Below are positions 12,531 through 25,100 of a stretch of DNA of 64,000 bases, one piece after another. Position numbers and translations under genes: made by a program. The notes under the pieces are model-generated. The model saw only the letters and a list, made by a program, of their open reading frames with translations. It was not told the DNA's origin and did not search any database. Positions within the stretch are counted from its first letter, which is position 1. Each line of letters starts with the position of its first letter. This DNA comes from Sitta carolinensis (Eukaryota; Chordata; Aves; Passeriformes; Sittidae), in contig CM063298.1 in the NCBI GenBank assembly GCA_032173965.1, positions 10,415,501 to 10,479,500 of the forward strand, given 5' to 3'.

Positions 12531-13147
12531 GTCAGTCAGCAGTGGGGTCAGTCAGCAGTGGGGTCAGCAGTGGGGTCAGTCAGCAGTGGGGTCAGTCAGC
12601 AGTGGGGTCAGCAGTGGGGTCAGTCAGCAGTGGGGTCAGCAGAGGGGTCAGTCAGCAGTGGGGTCAGTCAGCAGTGGGGTCAGTCAGCAGTGGGGTCAGT
12701 CAGCAGAGGGGTCAGTCAGCAGTGGGGTCAGCAGTGGGGTCAGTCAGCAGTGGGGTCAGTCAGCAGAGGGGTCAGTCAGCAGTGGGGTCAGTCAGCAGAG
12801 GGGTCAGTCAGCAGTGGGGTCAGCAGTGGGGTCAGTCAGCAGTGGGGTCAGTCAGCAGTGGGGTCAGCAGAGGGGTCAGTCAGCAGTGGGGTCAGCGAGG
12901 GGTCAGCAGAGGGTCGTCATGGGTCAGCAGTGGGGTCAGTCAGCAGTGGGGTCAGTCAGCAGTGGGGTCAGTCAGCAGTGGGGTCAGTCAGCAGGGGGTC
13001 AGTCGCAGGGGTAGTCCAGAGGGTCAGCAGTGGGTCAGCAGCAGTGGGGTCATGCAGAGGGGTCAGCAGAGGGGTCAGTCAGCAGAGGGGTCAGTCATGC
13101 AGTGGGGTCAGTCAGCAGAGGGTCAGTCAGCAGGAGGGGTCAGTCAT
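12531..13147. repeat. GTCAGCAGTGGG minisatellite with 12- and 16-bp units
   Basis: About 617 bp made of two interchangeable units: a 12-mer GTCAGCAGTGGG and a 16-mer GTCAGTCAGCAGTGGG, the latter carrying one extra GTCA. A GCAGAGGG variant (T to A) recurs in both. The last 150 bp is more degenerate, with GTCATGCAGTGGG and GTCGCAGGGG forms. The plus strand lacks stop codons in every frame, so three long open frames of 165 to 332 codons cross it. Their SVSSGVSQQWGQ-like peptides are repeat artefacts. The plus strand carries regularly spaced GGG/GGGG runs with loops of 8 to 12 bases. Confidence 0.95.
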
Positions 13148-14167
13148 GGATTTCCTGGGTCTCTCCACTGCCACCCTGGCCAGGGGCACTGCCATCTGAC
13201 ACGCTGGAGTGGCCTCACACGTTCCTGGCAGCAGCAGCTCTGGGAACAGGAGATGTCAGGCATGTCCCACCACCCCTCCCCTCGCTGGCTGCTGCCTCAG
13301 TCCCACCTCCATGTCCTGGACAGCCAATCCCCTTGGCTTCCCTGTCTCCAGATCCTGGTACATGCACACAATTCCACCTCCTGGACCTACAGGCCCCATC
13401 CCGTGAGCCAGGGCTGGAATTCACCCCAGAGTCTGTGCAGGCAGATGTCCAGCAGCAGGCAATCCCGTGGCACTGGGCAGGCAGCAGTGAGGTCTGATGA
13501 AAAGCTCTTTAAACCACCTGAACAATACCCAGAACTCTGATTCTCAGCTTGCTGGTGAATACAATCACTGCCTTCAGCAAGCACAGAACTGCATTGCCAC
13601 TCTGGGTTGCAGTGGTGGACAGTTCCCATCCCTTCTTGGCTGCACAGCAAAGGACCAAGAAAAAATCAGGGCTAAAGCCTGGGAGAAAAGAGAGAGATTT
13701 GGTTTTGTAGGATTGTGACAGTGTCTGCACCTTGACATGAGCTGGAGCAGAGAGGAATTCAAGGAACTCACCCCTCCCAAAACAATTGATTCAAAGTCTT
13801 TTGATGGCAGATTGTACAGGGAGCAATTAAATAAAGAATGATGCAATGCAGATAGTTCAGAAATGAGAGACATGGGACAATGTTTATAAATCCAAGGAAA
13901 AAAACATAGACATGAAATTTTAGCTAAAACCAGGACTAGTGTTAATGGTTTTTGTAGATCTTCTTATGGTCCCTGTGCTGCTGGGAGGAGGTGGGGATGT
14001 GTTTGCAGAGCACCTGCACACCTGCAGCTCAGCTTCCCACAGCCCTGTGAGCAAATCCTGGTGCCAGCAGTGGGGACAAAGTGACAATCCTGTCAGAAAC
14101 CTGGAGCACAGCCCTGCCCAGGCCACGTGAACAGGGGGGTGGTGGCAGCTGAAGAGGTGAGTGCTGC
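13148..14167. other. Unique non-coding sequence
   Basis: GC-rich up to about 13500, then mixed. Open frames continue out of the minisatellite as far as 13540 but lose any repetitive or protein-like character. No gene is identified. Confidence 0.5.
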
Positions 14168-14880
14168 ACAGTCATGGAAAGGTTTGGGTTGGAAGGGACC
14201 TCAAAGATCCCCTGCTTCCAACCCCTGCCATGGGCAGGGACACCTTTCACTATCCCAGGCTGCTCCAAGCCCTGTCCAACCTGACCTTGGACATTTCTAG
14301 GGATGGGGCAGCCACAGCTGCTCTGGGCACCCTGTGCCAGGGCCTCACCACCCTCACAGGGAGGAATTTCTTCCTGATAACCAATCTGAATCTCCTTTTT
14401 TTTTCAGCTTAAAGCCATTCCCCCCTTGTCCTGTTGCTCCAGGCCCTTGTAAAAGTCTCCTTCTTTCTTTTAGCTCCCTTCAGACCCTGGAAAGCCACAA
14501 TTAGCTCATCCTGAAACTTTTTTTTCCAGCAAATCCTGAATCTCTCAGCCTTCCCTCTCAGCAGAGCTGCTCCATCCCTCTGCTCCTCCTGCAGCAGCTC
14601 CAGCTGGGGCAGCTCTGCAGGTGTGGTCTCACCTGAGCACACGGGCAGAATCCCCCTGCCCTCCCTGCTGCCCACCCTGGGGCTCAGCCCAGGGCACGGG
14701 GGGGTTTTTGGTCCCAGCTCTCCCCCCAGCCCCCCAAGTCCTTCTCCCAGGGCTGCTCCCTCTGCTCATCCCAAACCTGGGTTGCCCCAATCCCTGCACT
14801 TGGTCTTGTGGAACCCCATGAGATTCCCACTGGCATTTCTCGAGCCTGCCCAGGTGAAATTCTGGATCCCTTTTCCTGTT
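14168..14880 (-). mobile_element. CR1 LINE, longest copy in window
   Basis: On the plus strand the block opens with CAGTCATGGAAAGGTTTGGG and TTGGAAGGGACCTCAAAGAT, then CCATGGGCAGGGACACC, GATGGGGCAGCCACAGCTGC, GGGCACCCTGTGCCAGGGCC, GAATTTCTTCCTGATAACCA and AGCCATTCCCCCCTTGTCCT. Further in it keeps more upstream CR1 wording: CTGCACTTGGTCTTGTGGAA followed by a CCCCATGAGATTCCCACTGG segment. It is therefore a minus-strand CR1 whose 3' end is at about 14168 and which retains roughly 700 bp of the 3' region. Good agreement with the passerine CR1 wording suggests moderate age. It is 5'-truncated, with no reverse transcriptase remaining. The 14880 boundary is approximate. Confidence 0.92.
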
Positions 14881-17800
14881 TCACCACTGGTTTTGTCATT
14901 CTCAGTGTACAGATGCCACTGTATTTGCATTTCAAGCAAGTTTCAGTCTGCAGCCCCTGTGACAGGGCCAGGAACCTTCCAGAGCTTTGAAACAGAGGTA
15001 CCAAGCTGCCCTTTCCTTCATGAGCAGCCCATGAAGAAAAAGGACGTTTAAAACCAAAATTATTTCAAATAAAGCCAGGAAGTTCACTGTGAGTCAGAGT
15101 GGAAATCAGCAGACACTGCAAACAAGATGCCCTTGGCCCACTGAGACCTGCTGGGAGGTCTTCCCCTCAGATTTTCTCTTCAAAGATGAGAGGAGGAGAA
15201 ATCAGGAAGGGATGGATGTTCAGATGGGGACGAGCACAGTTCCTCAGACATCTCCATTTCACATTGTCCCTCCTTCATGTCTGAAAGAGGCCAAGATGCC
15301 AACTTCCCAAGCAAGCTAAGGCACCGTGGCAGCTCTGGAATGCATTTCTTATTAAAATTCTAATCGTGTCCTCTATTGCTCTATATTTTTACAGCTATTT
15401 CTAATGTCACAAATATTTGTGTGGCTCTGATTTTCTGAGATTCACGTCACACTCTCAGCTGCCATGTGCTCGTGGTGCCACCTCAGGGAGCTCACTAGGT
15501 GGAGAACCAGAAGCCCTTGGAGGATTGACAGCAGATTGGGAGTGCTGTGATGTAGGACCCATCTTTATCTCATCCATCTGGATCTCGTCCTCCTCACTGA
15601 CACACAGCAGCAGCAGGAAAGGTTGTGGCAAGGGACAGGGCCTTGACTCTGCCCCTCAAAGTTAGCCCTGCTCCAGGCTCTTGGCTGTGAGCCTTCTCCT
15701 GCACTGAGCTGGGTCAGCCCCTCTTGTGGAGAATCACAAATCCTTGGGACCTTCCCTCTTACCAGGGGCAGTGAGATACTTTCAGGAAAGAGACGACTGA
15801 ATGCCCTTCAGATGGGATTTGACACCAGAACTGGATATTTCCTCTGTCTCCAGGAAAAACCCAACCACTGTGACCTGGCGCTGCTCTGCTACAAACCCTT
15901 CCCTCGAGTTTCCAAGATTGGATGCTCAGCCAGCTCTGTCAAGGAATCCACCTCACCAGGGTGGAAGTGCCAGGGACACAGAATCGCCTGCCTGAATGCC
16001 CCCACAGCATTACCCAGGATACAAAGGCTACCCTGAACCTTCTGGCAAGTGAAACCTGCCTCAACAGATTTCCAACACAGCAGGGTTTGCAAGGTGCTAC
16101 CCCTGTGGGCTGTGGCCATGGGCAGTGCCCAGGCAGCCCAGGGTGCCAAGGGAAATGACACAGTGACTCAGTGGGGAGTCACAGCCCCTCTCTCAGCCTC
16201 TCTGGGCAGCAGCTGCCTGGGACACCCCACACAGACCCACCTGCTGCTGTAGCTCCTGCTAAAGGGCAGCTTTGCTCTCTGCCCCCAGCCCTGGGAGGTT
16301 CAGCTGGCAGGGCTTTGCACATACTGTCCCCTGTGTGCAGGCAGCTCCACGGACTGGGATAAAGCCCAGCAGCTGACTGAGCCACATCCTGATCCCCAGA
16401 TGTGGGAGTGCCTGCTGCTGCCAGGCCAGCAGGGGGGAATGCACAAGCAGCTGTGGAGGGCAGGGACCCTCACACAGCTGCACCCAGGGTGTGCTCAGGC
16501 AGCCAAGGGCTCTGGGCTTACCTGCCCTCCCCACTCGCCACTTCTCACCCAAAGCCTTGCTGCCTCAACCCAGGGGTGAGGTGGGGCACTCTGCTCACTG
16601 CAGCTGCTGGTGCAGCCAGTGCATTGCATTCCCCCTGTGTCCTGGGCACCCTGGCCCCAGCCAAAAGCTGGACATGCAGAAATCTGACAGTCATGACTGC
16701 GAATGCTTTACTAAATCCATCATTTCCACCTCTGCTTGGCAGCCCCGAGAAAGGAGGTGTGGAGGCAGCACGGGGGACTTGGGCAGTCTGTGACAGGACA
16801 GTGACACGAGTTGTCACGGCAGCAGCTCCAGCACAAAGCTCACAGCCACGCTTCACCCACGGGGAGATGTGCAGAAGAGATCACAAAGCTCATAAATAAA
16901 CCAGGTCTGATTTTGGAGAGTGCTTCCCCCCCCGGTGCTCAGAGCAGTTGCTCAGCACCCCCCGGAGCCAGGCACACAGTGAGGAGAGGAGCTTTGCCAA
17001 GATGTGTGCTCAGCATGGCTTGGTGTCCAGCTAGCTGGGATTTCTGGGAGTGCTGAGGTTCCTGGTGAGCACGTGCACGGCTGCTCCTCGCTGGGGCAAG
17101 TGTTTGCAAGGCAGAAACATGCAAACCCAATCCCAAGTGAATATTCATCTGAAAAGCCTAACCAGAGTGTATTTTTGGGCGTCCTGTTTAAAAGCCATCC
17201 AGTCAGGGAACAGAAACAATGGCAGATGATTTAAGCTATCAGTCACACCATGTGAGCACGAGCAGACAGCCAAGTGGAGGGCTGGTGGTTTCGACTCTCT
17301 GCTCGTGAATAAGGGCACATTGGCAGGGCTCTGGGGAGCAGCTTGATTCCTGGCTGTGGGGTCTCTGAGCTACCCCTTGCCAAGTGCTTGTGTGAGGAGA
17401 CTTGCTGGGTCCCACCAGGAGAGGGGGGTTAAAAGCTCCTCAGCGTGAGAGAAGCTGTCACTACCCTGCACTGATGTGTCACGAGCACATCCTTCTTTCC
17501 CTCCGCTCACATCTCGGCAGGCTCCTGCCTCTTCTCTGCTCCAGATGTGTGATAAGGAGGATTTTCTGAGTTCCCATGTGGCTTGTGTTTGTCTCTCCCT
17601 CTACCCATTACTGAGCCCTCTGCACACCCTGTTCCCCTCACCTGGAAGTGAAGCTTGGGTTGCCTGGGGCTGTCATAGCTGGGCAGCCCAGGGCTGCCCA
17701 GCATGAGCAGCTGCAGGAGCTGGCACACATCCACTGTCTGCCCTGAGAAGGACCAGTGTGTGGCTGTGTGGTACAAAGATTGGTTTGGGGGAACCTCTGA

Positions 17801-19928
17801 GAGAGTGTTTGCTGCTTTTGAGGCATGGAGAGCTGGAATGTGAGTATTTAGCAAAGTCTGTCCCTCTGGCTGCACACTGCCTCTTCTCAGCACCCAGATC
17901 TGGAAAAAACTGGACTTCAGTGAGTGCTGGGAGACTGAGCAAAACAAACACAGCACTTCAGAGGAAGGGCTGATAAGCAGAGCCTTTGCTTCAGCTGTCC
18001 TCAGCTCTGTGGCCTGCTAATCAATCCCCTGTGCCCAGATGAGCCAGACACGGGGCTGCTTCTGCACATGAGGGATCACCGAGCTGGACCTGCCCCTACA
18101 CAGCAACGTGCTCTCGTTCTCCGGGCAATTGTCTCAGTCGTGAAGGGATTTGATTGGCATCCACTGTTTGCAGGGAAGGCTGTTCCTGTATCTCACTCCT
18201 GACCTTCAGATTGTATTTCCTCATTTTCAGATTGAATTAATGACAAGCAGTTTATACCCATTTGTTCTTCTGCCAGCAAAGATCTTTAGCTTAAATAGTC
18301 AAGAACAGATCTTCTTAATCCCTGGAATTTACCCGAGATTTATGTCCAGAGAGCAATGAATGTGTCTCTCTTGAAGCAGGCAACCAGATCTGCATGTACT
18401 TTTCCAGGCATGGCCTCGCCAGAGTTCCTGCCATCAGTTTCTCCCTGTCATTCCTGCAGGAGCCATCCAGAGACATCCTGGCATTGCATTTGCCCCTTTC
18501 ATTGTGACTTCAGTGGGTTAGATTTGTCTTACATTAAACTCATGCTCTCCAGTCTCCCCCGTGGTTCCCAGCTGCTGAACTCCCAATCTGGGGCAGAATC
18601 CCACTCCCCGAGGGCATGATTTATGCTGGGATGTTCCAGCCAGTTCCCAGCACTCCAAGATCAGCTAAAACTAAGATGCAATCCCATTCACCTGAGCAGC
18701 TGTGTTATTTCTACCAAGGTCTCTTCTGTCGTGGCCAACACCATCACCACAGCAGCACCAGCAGTGCTCCCAGGACCCAAAGTTTTGTAAATTGCATTAA
18801 TTAATGCTGTGTTAACTGCATGGAACAGTCTTACAGGGCATTCAGAGCTCCTGGAAGAAGCTGAGGTCCAAATCCTGCTCTAAGGCTGTTCCCCAGTGTG
18901 ATGTGCTGCTGAGCCCATGCAGTGCATAGCTGGGAGACTGTCACTGGTGTATTTTATGTGGTGCTTATTCTGCTAGGAAATAAAACAGAATTATTTGGTC
19001 TAGCAAATTTAGTTTCCATTCTCTTCAGGCCCCAAAATTCCCTAAGACTGGAAAAAATTGAAACCACAATGTTCTCTGACAATAATGCAGAGAACTCACC
19101 ACCTGAGGAGTCAAACCCCCAATCACTGGCTGTTAAACACTGCAGCAGACATGAGGTTTGGCATAAACCAGAGCCTTTAGCATGGAAAGTGGCAGAGAAC
19201 TTGTGGGAAAACCAGGCAGGGAAAGGGAGCCAGAATGCTGCAAAAGGCCAACTGCTGCTCCTGGAGGGCTGTAGGTAGTACAGCCTCAGAACTTGTGAAC
19301 TGGTTTTCTTCCTTTAGCCCCAGAAGAACTCTTTTTTTTATCTGCTTCAGGTAGATGCAAACTGCTTCTAAAGTATCCCTGAAAATCCTGAAGACACCTC
19401 CTTCTCTGTTTTGTCCCTTCCCCTTTCCCCTGAGTGTTTCTGGGGTGGAGACAAGGTGCTGAGGCTCTCAGGGATGGTGAGGCTGGGTTTGTCCGGGCTG
19501 GGACACACGATGGGCCAGGGTACACAGAGAGCTGCTGGCCAGCTCAGGTGTTCCCTGGAGCTGGGAGCAGGATCCCACCACCTCCCCGACAGCCTGTGGA
19601 GCTGGGAGGGTGAGCCAGGCAAGCCCAGGTCAGATCAGTGCCAGAGCATCCCTGACGACAGCAGCACCGAGAGAGCTCTGCGAGCTGCCAGGACCCTCCA
19701 GGCTCTGCCAGGGGCAGCGTGTGCTGGGGCAGTGGCCTCTCCTGGTGCCACAGGGCTGTGCTGGCTGCCCCTGTCCCTGCTGGGCTGGCTCGGGGGCTCC
19801 AGCCCTGGCACCCCCTCCCTCCCGGAGGCTGCCGCGGCTGCCTCAAGCTCCGTGCCTGGCTCTGCTGGGTGCCTTCGCTGAGCTCCGCGATGTCCAGCGA
19901 GCCAGGGCACGGCTGGGGAGCTGTGCTC
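14881..19928. other. Unique non-coding sequence
   Basis: About 5 kb without a callable gene, RNA or transposon. A short run of seven or eight C residues occurs near 16927. The segment 18400-18660 contains TTCCAGGCATGGCCTCGCC, which faintly recalls internal CR1 text, but the flanks do not support a call. 19500-19928 becomes GC- and CpG-richer. Open frames up to 165 codons are chance openings. Confidence 0.5.
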
Positions 19929-20048
19929 CTGCCGGAGCCAGGCTGGCATGTCCTGCCGGAGCCAGGCTGGCATCTCCTGACAGAGCCAGGCTGGCATCTC
20001 CTGACAGAGCCAGGCTGGCATCTCCTTCCAGAGCCAGGCCGGCATCTC
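19929..20048. repeat. 24-bp tandem repeat, 5 copies
   Basis: Five exact-length 24-bp units. The shared core is GAGCCAGGCTGGCATCTCCT, preceded by GCCG in the first two, GACA in the next two and TTCC-type sequence in the last. Because 24 is a multiple of 3, each frame repeats an eight-residue peptide. Long open frames of about 160 to 270 codons therefore cross this GC-rich area on both strands, but they show no domain outside the repeat. Confidence 0.92.
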
Positions 20049-20063
20049 CCTCCGGAGATGTCT

Positions 20064-20123
20064 CTGCGCTCCCGACCATCCCGCTCTGCCTCCCTGCGCT
20101 CCCGACCATCCCGCTCTGCCCGG
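20064..20123. repeat. 30-bp tandem duplication
   Basis: Two adjacent 30-bp copies beginning CTGCGCTCCCGACCATCCCG, at 20064 and 20094, almost identical and CpG-containing. It lies 15 bp beyond the 24-bp array in the same GC-rich patch. Confidence 0.88.
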
Positions 20124-21909
20124 CCCCCGGCAGCCAAGGCGGTCATGGCCCGGGGGCAGGAAGCGAGCAGAGTAAAGCGTATAAAATCAGGAAGAGTGGA
20201 CACCTAACAACGATTCAGGTGAAGCTCGGTCCGGAGCCAGCTGCCTGTGGTGTTTGGGTGGGGGGTTCTCCCTTCCTGGGAGCACATGCCATTGTGAGCG
20301 CACGCACAGCCCTTGCTGGGAAGGGCCCTTTCTCAGCTCATTCAACTGCACCCGTGCCAGAACTCGGAGGGGGGCTCGGGAACCTTCCCCCTCACTGCCT
20401 CAAAACCCAGAGAAAATATTCCTGACTGTTGCAGTGTGAAATCCCAAAGCTGCCTGCCGTGAATCCTCAAGAGAGTAAACACCACGGCATGGGCACGCAG
20501 GAGCTGGGTGGGAAAAGGCAGGGACTCCGTTTCCACTCTTGTTGCTCCCTTTACAAATAAAGAATGGAACACAGATCAGATAAATTAAAGCCTTGCTTTT
20601 GCCCCGTTGGAGAGCCCGGGAACCTTTGGCGGCTCTGTGCTCTGAGAGCACGTGCAGCTAATGCCAGATGAACAGGAAAAACTGACCCAGCGTCTTCAAA
20701 GGATTAAGGCAGCAGGAGTGAGCTATACACCATGTAAGGCTCTGACAGGGGGAAGCAGAGCTTTTTAATGAATCACTGCATGGTCTGCTCTCATATGCCT
20801 TTCCCTGTGGGATGAGGCACAGTGATAAGCATTCCCTGACCTGCCTTGAACACTCAAAGAGCGTTTCATCATTCCCCACCCCACGCTGCAGACAAGCAGG
20901 ACAGAGACACAAAAGATGAGAAACGAAGCTCACATCCTCCTCTTGGCCTGTTTCATCTTCCTTTCCACCAGTAAAGCTGATCCCTCCCTGCCCTTTGCAA
21001 GGGCATCTCTTCTGGGCAGCCTTTGCAGCCCCTCATCCCTGCTCACAGAGAGGGGAGAAGTGACCCTGGCTCACCAAGCTTGAGATCCCAGATCCTACGG
21101 GCCTGAAAGATTTAAGTGATGCTGGAAGAACCATGTCTACACGAAAAGGGGTTTAAAAGCAATCAGGGAATTGAACACAGAGGAGATCTTGTCAACTTTC
21201 TGGTTCCATTAGCACTGTCAGGAACACTAAGAATATAGACATTACATGGTTTGAAAATGTTTCCAAGAGTTCTGTGTATTATTATGTTATCTCTGATCTA
21301 AACCCCTGTTAGGGATTTCATGGTCTTAGCCTGTGTTTGAGATTCAGCACATTAATCAGTGAGATCTCTCTGAGATGTGTCAACAAATTCAACCCGCTGT
21401 TCTGCGTTAGCTGCTCCGAGTAAATGAGCACCGTGTTTAGGAGCAGCTTGAACCTGCAGGGGCTGAGTCACCATGCAGGACCTCACGAATGAAGGAGAGG
21501 TACCAGAGCACCTTTTCAATGGAGATTGCAAAGACACAGACCAGGGACACAGTCCTTTCTGTCCACCCTGGCTGCTTCCCTCTTCATAGTGCTTCTTCTG
21601 AGATGTGGAGTTTCAGAAAAGGGCAGCTAAATGCTAGGAACTTGTGTAAATGGAGCATTTGGATGGGTCTATAACCCATGGGGGATGAGTGCTCCATGTG
21701 CCACTACACCTGCACACAGAGCAGGCAGGAGACCAAGCACAGACTGTGCCCAGGTGGGGGCCTGTGTCCTGTCTGCTGTGCCCTCTGCATGGGAGGAAGT
21801 GGGAATCTGGCACTTGGGAGAAGAGAGTGAGAGATTTCTGCAGCCCAGTGTCCTCAGTCACAAAGCAAATGGAGGAGTAGCCATGCAGCCAGCTGAAAGG
21901 AGGATGGGG
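20124..21909. other. Unique non-coding sequence
   Basis: Starts CpG-rich (to about 20180) and includes a TATAAAAT string near 20180, then becomes ordinary mixed sequence. No exon or repeat family is recognised. Confidence 0.5.
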
Positions 21910-22165
21910 AGTCATGGAATCACAGCATCACAGAAAGGCCTGGTTTGAAAGGGACTTTAAAGTTCATCCACTTCCATTTCCTGCTAGACGAGGCTGTTCC
22001 AACCTGGCTTTGGGCGCTTCCAGGGACAGGGCAGCCACAGCTTCTCTGGCCAACCTGTGCCAGCACCTCACCAGCCTCACAGACAGAACATTCTTCCTAA
22101 TACCTAATCTAAATCTACTTTCAGACTGTGTGAAGCCATTCCCTTGTCCTGTCCCCCTCCATCCC
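21910..22165 (-). mobile_element. CR1 LINE fragment, 3' end
   Basis: The plus strand shows terminal units (GGAATCACAGCATCACAGAA), then GAAAGGGACTTTAAAGTTCA, CTTCCAGGGACAGGGCAGCC, CCAACCTGTGCCAGCACCTC, ATTCTTCCTAATACCTAATC and CCATTCCCTTGTCCTGTCC. This is the reverse complement of the CR1 3' region, so the element lies on the minus strand with its 3' end at about 21910. It is truncated at its 5' side near 22165. Confidence 0.92.
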
Positions 22166-25100
22166 CCATGCAGGTTCCCTGCATGGCAGAAGGTTGTGAG
22201 CTGTTTGTTCACCCACAGCTTGTGCTTCCTACAGCCCGGTGCTCGGCGGGGTCCATGAAGATTTACGGCTCAAGCTCTGGAGATACGGCACTTCCATCAG
22301 CCCCAGGAACTCAGAGCACCCTGGGGCCCATCTGTGTGAAGCCCAAAGCATTAAGGAGGAGCCCCTGTGACTGTGGGGCCGTGCTGGTGTGAGCTGGGTG
22401 CGAGCCAGGGGCTCGTGGTGCCGGCAGCACCGGCAGCCCCAGGGCTCGCTGAGCGCACGCCGTGCCCCGCTGCAGCAGCTGCCATCAGGGTGTGAATGCT
22501 TGCGTGAGAGCCTTGGCACACGTGTGCTGCTGGTTGTGCAAACGTGCAAGGCAGACAGCCTGCATTTCCACACACCATGCCCCTAGGTTTCATTTCCTCC
22601 TTAATGCATCCCATGCCTGCGAGTCAGCTGGCAGCGCGGTTTGGTGCCGTACCCCGATGCACATCAGAAATCCAGTCCAGAATTATTCTCCCTGTTGACC
22701 AACATTTCTGAGACAATGGGGAGATGAAATTAATTGCAGAACTCATACTTTTAGAAGTAAATGGAATTAAGCAAAATGTTCTCTGCCAAAATCTGATCTA
22801 GTAAGAGTAAGAGTGAAAGAGAAAATAAAGGGAATGTTACTGGAAACGCTACTTTTGCAACACTACATTTCCCAGCAAAGATAACCTTGGGTACAAGCTC
22901 TGATCAAGTCCACATTGTTCTAATGAGGAACTCTTGCGCTAATCAGCTGTTTGTAAGGGCTGGAACAATCCTCAGCAGCAGACCTGGGTAAAGCAGCCCT
23001 GGAGCAGCACTGTCACTCAGGGCCCTGTCACTGATTGACGTGCTCTGCAGAGCCCCGCACCACTTCACTGGCTGCAGCACCAGTAAAGCTTTACATTAAC
23101 ACATCACCTGGCTGTAGGGGATGCCCACACAGGGTCTGCAAGCTCTGTTATCCAGAGACTGTCTTTAAGCAGCTTTTTGCCATGATAACCTCATCCACAG
23201 TGCTGGTGCAGACCAGTCTGTGCATCCTCCAAGCAGTAACAGGATTGAATTTCTTACAAATGAGTATAATCAGTTAACAACACTGCTTTGGGTGTAAAGA
23301 GATCTTTGTAGTTGATTTGATCCTCTGATTTTGTTACATCCTTCTCAAAGGTTTTTTGAGCAGTTTTTATGCTTCACCTGGTCTTGGCTGGTGGTGCTGG
23401 GGGCCTCTTGCACTTGACACTATTAAAACTCAAAGGGTAAACTGCTGCCAGTGTTTCCTCTTGTCCCTGAGAGCTCATAGGACTGGCATTGCCCCTGTGC
23501 AGGGAAAGCCTGTCTGAACCACAGGCAGGCAGAGGCAGGATGCTCTGCCTCCCTCCCTGGGATGGAGCAGCTTGACACTGACATGGGAAAGCCTCTCTGC
23601 TGTCACCCACCTGGCGAGGGCCTCCAGAGAGGAGGAGCTGCAGCCCAGCAGAGTGAGCACACCTCAGGGACAGGGACAGCCCGGTGTGTGGAGCAGGGCT
23701 GGCTGCTGGCCAGGGCTGGCCCTGCACGGATCCAGACTCCAGGACAGCTCAGCAAGGAACTGTGCTAAGCTCAGTTCCAGGGCTTAGGGCTTTTGGAAAC
23801 ATGAAAGACAGCTCGAGCAGTGTCCAAACTGCCTAGCTCCGCCTCATTTGGGAAAAAGTGAGAAGAGGGAGATATCCAAAATAATGAGTTTTCTGAATAT
23901 TTATTCAAAACATGACAACAGATAAACTCCAATCACATGTTGCATTCAAATATTGGGATACTTATTCCAAATATGGTCCTGTTGCAATTGTATGATAAAC
24001 ATGAAAGTGAGAGTGCAGTTATTTATGTCCTGCCTTCATCTCCTCAATAGAATGTTTAAGTTTAGGGTATTTATGCTCTTTCATCCAGCTGTCTGACTTT
24101 ATCAAGCCCTGTACAACTTGTGAGAGGCAACCATGCCAGCAGCAGAACAAGCCCCAGCAGACCTTGGTAGAATGGGCTTCCCTCATGGAAAGCACATTAT
24201 GTCCCTCCTGCTTCTCTCCTGGCCCCCATGGAGCAGTTCTGGCATAAAACTGTCATATTACACAGTCCCCTGGCAAGGAGGGAAAGCCTTTCTCCCTGGC
24301 TGGGGCTGGAGGAGCTTCCAATATCATTTAAATGAAACAATAACTTGATGGTAGCGAGCGGGGGTTATTTGGGGTGCTCCAAGAAGGCACATACTGTGCC
24401 CAGGAGCAATGGAAATTTAGGCAAAGGGAAGTTTTGACTAAAGAGCCAAAAAAAGATCTTGGCAGGACCTGCTGTACTGCATGGAGCCACCTCTCGTGTG
24501 GCAGGATGGATGCCCTCCTTAACTGCTGATTTGGAATTGGATTCTCTCTCTTACTGCTAGGGCATTGTGTTTACTTTCATGCTCTGCTCTGGCCCTGGAC
24601 TGAAACTGTCAAGAGTCCCCTGAAGTGACAGGGCTGGAGCTGTACCCAGCACAGACATTCTCCTGGGCTTTGGTCAGGCTCCAACACCTCGGAGCTCAGG
24701 GCCAGGGATTCCACATCCTCCTGGGACAACAAACCTAAGGGGGTGTGGGTGGGGCAGTGGAGAGTGGAGCCATCCCCTGAGGTGGTGAATGCCAGGAGAG
24801 TAAACACACCCCACATCCTGCTTCTGGATGAAGGAACCCAGACACCCACTGTTGACTCTGACTAATCTGAATTGTGGCCTCCAACTCTGGGATTCTGGGC
24901 AGAATCAGAGACCCCAGGGCTCTTTGCAAGTATAAATTTCCTAAGGGAAACTTAGTAGAAGAACTAATAAAGGACGAAGTCACAGAGTTGTCAAAATTAG
25001 AGATGTTCTCCCTGACCTGCCAAACCATGAAAACAGCCACAGATGCAAAAATATTCCAAGGATAACCCAGCTTCTAGCAATGGGACCAGAAGATGGGTGT

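Noticed and set aside
12517..13540. Plus-strand open frames of up to 332 codons resembling a Gln/Ser/Gly repeat protein
   Set aside because: All three plus frames are open because the 12/16-bp unit lacks stops on that strand. Outside the array the translation is unstructured.
18400..18660. TTCCAGGCATGGCCTCGCC, reminiscent of internal CR1 text
   Set aside because: Similarity is limited to a short phrase. The sequence on both sides does not follow CR1 order.
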